Position numbers and translations under genes: made by a program
Shown: in pieces, positions 6,724-9,030 of the stretch
How positions within the stretch are numbered: the stretch's first letter is position 1
Layout of the letters: the number at the start of each line of letters is the position of its first letter
Notes under the pieces: generated by a model
The model's database searches: none
Seen by the model: only the letters and a program-made list of their open reading frames with translations
Told to the model about the DNA's origin: nothing
From: Bacteroidales bacterium
GTDB taxonomy: Bacteria; Bacteroidota; Bacteroidia; Bacteroidales; UBA7960
DNA length: 9,030 nucleotides
Reading direction: 5' to 3'
NCBI GenBank assembly: GCA_003451785.1
Contig: DMJL01000082.1
Coordinates: forward strand, 1-9,030

Positions 6724-7210
6724 TCCCAAGAAATGATGATTTTTAAAATATTTGTTAGACTTGTTGGGAATATTTCAAAGTCTCAAAAACAGGAATGCAG
6801 TACATATTTCAAAAGTTCAAAAAACACGCAATGCTTGCAGATGGTGCCTTTTGATGACTATGGGAGGACTTGACCCTACCCTTGGTATTTTGCACTCAAA
6901 TTTACTTTGCTTAACAAGACTAAACAGTAAGCACAAGCATTTTTCAGAATGCAATTCTTTTGGATTAACTTTACGCTTACCTTTCTTGATATACAACCTT
7001 ATAAGGATTATTGTCTTGAAATCTGGTTTGATAAGTGCCGTTAAGATTCATTTGTAAGGCAAAAGTCCCCATAAAATAAGTAACCTGCAGCCCCAAGAGA
7101 TGGGATTTCTCTAAATAACCAATAGGATAACCGTTTTATCATCTAAATTTGTTCATTCCAAATCAATCCTAATTTTTCGCTCCGCTCGTAAACGCTAATT
7201 TTTGCAAGAA
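6724..7210. other. Divergent intergenic region without a credible gene
   Basis: Almost 490 bases between the hemerythrin operon promoter and the start of the NAD(P)-binding protein gene. A plus-strand frame at 6752-7057 is open for 101 codons, but it starts at TTG, has no family resemblance, is AT-rich and has no promoter or ribosome-site support. A perfect 10-bp palindrome CCTTATAAGG lies at 6997-7006, and GATAA/TTATC form a short hairpin at 7126-7140 just before the candidate promoter. Nothing else is recognised. Confidence 0.5.
7144..7151 (+). promoter_or_regulatory. Candidate -7 element for the HTATIP2-like gene
   Basis: TAAATTTG is an exact TAnnTTTG match, 59 nt before the ATG at 7211. 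No TTTG is seen 19-21 bp upstream. A second near-match, TAATTTTTG (7196-7204), is one base too long and too close to the start codon to be convincing. Confidence 0.35.
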
Positions 7211-7864
7211 ATGAAAACTGCCATCGTTATTGGTGCTACCGGACTGGTTGGCAGGCATCTGGTTACCTGTCTTCTCGAAAACGACTATTTTTCTAAAGTG
7301 TTGGTGTTTTCTCGGCGGACAACTTCGCTATCATCGCCAAAGCTGACCGAATATATCGTTGACTTCTCAGACTCATCATTTTGGTCGCATCTGGTGTGTG
7401 GCGATGTGCTTTTTTCGGCTTTAGGTACCACGCGGGCACAGGCAGGTGGCAAACAACAGCAGTATCAGGTAGATTACACTTTTCAATTTCAGTTTGCCCG
7501 AATTGCAAAAAACAACGGAGTCCCCACCTTCGTGTTGGTGTCATCAACAGGAGCCAATCCCAAAAGCCTGCTTTTTTATAGTCGCATCAAAGGCGAGCTT
7601 GAGCGCGACACCATAGCATTAGGCTTTCCGGCAACCATTATTTTCAAACCCGGTCCATTGGAAGGTTTCAGAGAAAAAAATCGCCCTACAGAAAAGGCAA
7701 TGCTGGAACTACTGCGTTACTTAAACCGATTATCTATTTTGCAAAAGTACCGACCCATTTCGGGACAAAAAGTAGCATTAGCAATGATAGCTGCTGCCAA
7801 AAGCCCCACAAAGGCAGTTACGGTTTTTGAACTTGAGGAAATCTTCCTTCTTGCAGAACGGTAA
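7211..7864 (+). CDS. NAD(P)-binding atypical SDR, HTATIP2/YraR-like oxidoreductase
   Basis: A 217-residue soluble Rossmann-fold protein. The N-terminal strand and glycine-rich loop IVIGATGLVG (5-14) bind the dinucleotide; SRR (34-36) after the second strand suggests NADPH preference. DVLFSALGTTRAQAG (65-79) and the VDYTFQ helix (87-92) are typical of the HTATIP2 group, as is the block VSSTGANPKSLLFYSRIKGE (110-129). This contains Y123 and K127 of the YxxxK catalytic pair and the preceding serines. FKPGPLEGFRE (145-155) is the usual C-terminal substrate loop. Length fits the family (about 210-230). The frame opens at a TTG at 7202, but the ATG at 7211 places the first strand as in relatives. 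The gene appears monocistronic and is convergent with the peptidase gene. The substrate is unknown. Confidence 0.9.
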   Translation: MKTAIVIGATGLVGRHLVTCLLENDYFSKVLVFSRRTTSLSSPKLTEYIVDFSDSSFWSHLVCGDVLFSALGTTRAQAGGKQQQYQVDYTFQFQFARIAKNNGVPTFVLVSSTGANPKSLLFYSRIKGELERDTIALGFPATIIFKPGPLEGFREKNRPTEKAMLELLRYLNRLSILQKYRPISGQKVALAMIAAAKSPTKAVTVFELEEIFLLAER

Positions 7865-8025
7865 AATCGCATTGGGCGCAATCCAACGAGCACTCCAAAT
7901 TGCGGCGGAATGTAATCTTCGACTATTTTTTCACCAAATTGGCTAAAAGAACTCGATTCCTTTTGTCTCTGCCGGGCGGCTTTTGCAATTCTACCCCAAC
8001 CCATCTAACAATCCACCAATCATAA
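7865..8025. other. Intergenic sequence after the HTATIP2-like gene
   Basis: These 160 bases carry no plus-strand gene. A minus-strand frame (7717-8004, 95 codons) crosses them but runs 148 nt antisense into the preceding gene and matches no family I know. I see no terminator with stem and T-run directly behind the stop codon at 7862-7864. Confidence 0.4.
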
Positions 8026-8114
8026 AAACCTCCCCCAAATCCCCTCCAAAGGGCGATTTTCCCATTTCGAATACCCCTACACCGGTTGAAACCGTGAGCT
8101 ATACGGGAAATCGC
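8026..8114. repeat. Compound repeat element, left part: C-rich tract plus inverted arms
   Basis: The left part begins with a C-rich tract: CCTCCCCCAAATCCCCTCC (8029-8047) followed by AAAGGGCG. GCGATTTTCCC (8053-8063) faces GGGAAATCGC (8105-8114) in inverted orientation, differing by one T. Between these arms lies CGGTTGAAACCG (8083-8094), a self-complementary 12-mer, followed by TGAGCTAT. The C-rich wording resembles a type of non-coding repeat I have seen scattered between genes in Bacteroidota; that link is from memory and is not proved here. Confidence 0.6.
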
Positions 8115-8120
8115 ATTTTA

Positions 8121-8162
8121 TTACTTCATAGCCCACGGTTGAAACCTTGGGCTATGAAGTAA
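8121..8162. repeat. Perfect 15-bp stem-loop, REP-like palindrome
   Basis: TTACTTCATAGCCCA (8121-8135) and its exact reverse complement (8148-8162) enclose the 12-nt loop CGGTTGAAACCT. The strand 8083-8114 is a diverged direct copy of 8136-8167, with 25 of 32 positions identical at an offset of 53 nt and a shared core GGTTGAAACC...GCTAT. The layout resembles repetitive extragenic palindromes that move with RAYT-type transposases. No transposase is in this window. It sits in the gap between two convergent genes, where it could also stall transcription from both sides, but there is no T-tract. Confidence 0.8.
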
Positions 8163-8227
8163 ATTGCCAAAAGGTCTGCGTGCAAAGATGACTGTTGCCA
8201 AAGATGTATAGTTTACTAAAATTTTGA

Positions 8228-9030
8228 CTAATTCACAAGTTCATAACCGGTTATTCTGCCTTTGTCTAATGCAGGTATCCCATGCTTCATCCACACTGGA
8301 GCCGGGGCACCTTTCAGGTAATGGTCGAAAAACTGGTGCATCCTGATGGAAAGGTCTATTCGGTTGGGCCAGCGTGTAAGATTGTGCGCCTCCCGATTAT
8401 ACACCAACATCCAAACAGGAAGCGACAATCTGCGCATTGCAAGGAAAAGCTCAATTCCTTGGAAATAATGTACGGCACCGTCGTCGTCATTGTGCATCAT
8501 CAGTAATGGCGTTTGAATACGATCGGCAAAGAATATGGGAGAGTTCTCGATGTATAGCTCTTTGTTTTCCCAAAGTGAGCCACCAATGCGGCTTTGGGTT
8601 TGTTCGTACTGAAACTGCCTACTTCTACCGCTTTCCCATCTTATTGCATTATAAGCACTTATCATATTACTCACGGGCGCACCTGCCATTGCAGCCCTAA
8701 ACATATTGGTGCGGGTAATCAAAAATGCCACTTGGTAACCGCCCCAACTCTGACCCTGAAGCCCCATATTGTTTCTGTCAATAAACGGAAACCGCTCCAA
8801 CATGGCCTTTGTGCCGCTCATTATGGCGTTGTAGGCACTTTGGCCGGGAAATCCATCGGTGTACCAAATGTCGGGCACAAACACAATATACCCATTGCTT
8901 GTGCAAAATGTACGGTTGATGGTTGAGCGACTTGGTGCCGGTATAAAATGCTGATGAAGCCCATCGGACGAGCGTTCGTAGAAATAAACCAGCATGGGAT
9001 ACTTTTTTTCGGGATCGAAATTTTCGGGCA
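8228..9030 (-). CDS. S9-family prolyl oligopeptidase-like serine peptidase, C-terminal part (5' end outside the window)
   Basis: Only the C-terminal alpha/beta-hydrolase domain and stop codon are present; the frame runs open through the right edge. The first visible residues read PENFDPEKKYPMLVYFYER, the standard entry into the S9 catalytic domain, so the ATG at 8993-8995 is internal. Numbering from that Met, the nucleophile is S83 in GLQGQSWGGYQ (78-88), the acid is D172 in HNDDDGAVH (168-176), and the base is H204 in NREAHNL (200-206), with the usual spacing. SPIFFADRIQTPLLMMHN (152-169) is the typical lead into the acid residue. Such enzymes cleave peptides, often after proline, and in Bacteroidota are often exported, but the N-terminal beta-propeller and any signal peptide cannot be seen here. 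The C-terminus (224-255) extends slightly past the hydrolase core. Confidence 0.93.
   Translation of the reverse strand, partial: PENFDPEKKYPMLVYFYERSSDGLHQHFIPAPSRSTINRTFCTSNGYIVFVPDIWYTDGFPGQSAYNAIMSGTKAMLERFPFIDRNNMGLQGQSWGGYQVAFLITRTNMFRAAMAGAPVSNMISAYNAIRWESGRSRQFQYEQTQSRIGGSLWENKELYIENSPIFFADRIQTPLLMMHNDDDGAVHYFQGIELFLAMRRLSLPVWMLVYNREAHNLTRWPNRIDLSIRMHQFFDHYLKGAPAPVWMKHGIPALDKGRITGYELVN

Noticed and set aside
6997..7006. Perfect palindrome CCTTATAAGG as an operator
   Set aside because: It is about 300 bp from the hemerythrin promoter and 140 bp from the other candidate promoter; a single 10-bp AT-rich palindrome is expected by chance in 9 kb.
6752..7057. 101-codon plus-strand frame between the hemerythrin operon and the NAD(P)-binding protein gene
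   Set aside because: It begins at TTG, has no recognisable domain, starts close to the minus-strand promoter, and has no promoter of its own. It looks like chance openness in AT-rich DNA.
7717..8004. 95-codon minus-strand frame behind the HTATIP2-like gene
   Set aside because: Half of it is antisense to the end of a well-supported gene, and the rest (QFGVLVGLRPMRFYR region) matches no family I know. I leave it unannotated, though a decayed gene at 7865-8004 is not excluded.
8028..8078. G-quadruplex on the minus strand of the C-rich element
   Set aside because: There are four G-runs but with loops of about 10-17 nt, too long for a convincing quadruplex.
8083..8162. Possible two-repeat CRISPR array (TTGAAACC resembles CRISPR repeat ends)
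   Set aside because: There are only two diverged copies, the conserved core is 10 bp, the second lies inside a long perfect stem, and no cas gene is nearby.

Overview
The window looks like a piece of a Bacteroidota chromosome. Protein families and their wording (SerRS, the small diacylglycerol-kinase-type enzyme, the S9 peptidase) resemble that phylum. Several genes are preceded by exact matches to the Bacteroidota sigma-factor -7 element TAnnTTTG: 428-435 (minus), 509-516 (plus), 2255-2262 (plus, with a TTTG -33 element 19 bp upstream) and 6693-6700 (minus, with TTG 20 bp upstream). Shine-Dalgarno sites are not obvious, which also fits. I cannot name a genus.

Layout. Bases 1-1422 hold a divergent pair: a DgkA-family lipid kinase (minus) and a ten-helix EamA/DMT exporter (plus). 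Bases 1423-2230 are a gene-free AT-rich stretch with a 10-bp inverted repeat. Bases 2231-3102 are a translation block: promoter, rplU (bL21), rpmA (bL27), a terminator, tRNA-Ser(CGA) and a second terminator. serS (SerRS) follows at 3211-4479+3, so the seryl-tRNA synthetase lies just downstream of one of its substrate tRNAs. Bases 4483-4900 are gene-free. Bases 4901-6667 (minus) are a tight two-gene operon: a DUF438-hemerythrin-PAS protein, then, 3 nt later, a DUF1858-DUF2249 protein. It has its own promoter and is the most interesting coding content, a probable non-haem-iron gas or redox sensing/repair module of unproven role. Bases 6724-7210 are gene-free apart from a weak promoter candidate. 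Bases 7211-7864 encode a HTATIP2-like NAD(P)-binding protein. Bases 7865-8227 are intergenic and contain a compound repeat/hairpin element (8026-8167). Bases 8228-9030 are the 3' part of an S9 prolyl-oligopeptidase-family gene (minus) whose 5' end lies beyond the right edge.

The genes mostly form independent transcription units. The functional groupings visible are rplU-rpmA (two neighbouring proteins of the large ribosomal subunit), tRNA-Ser with serS (serine decoding), and the hemerythrin operon. I see no CRISPR array, transposase, phage gene or classic defence gene. The 'exciting system' prompt is best matched, with modest confidence, by the hemerythrin-PAS operon and by the 8026-8167 repeat.
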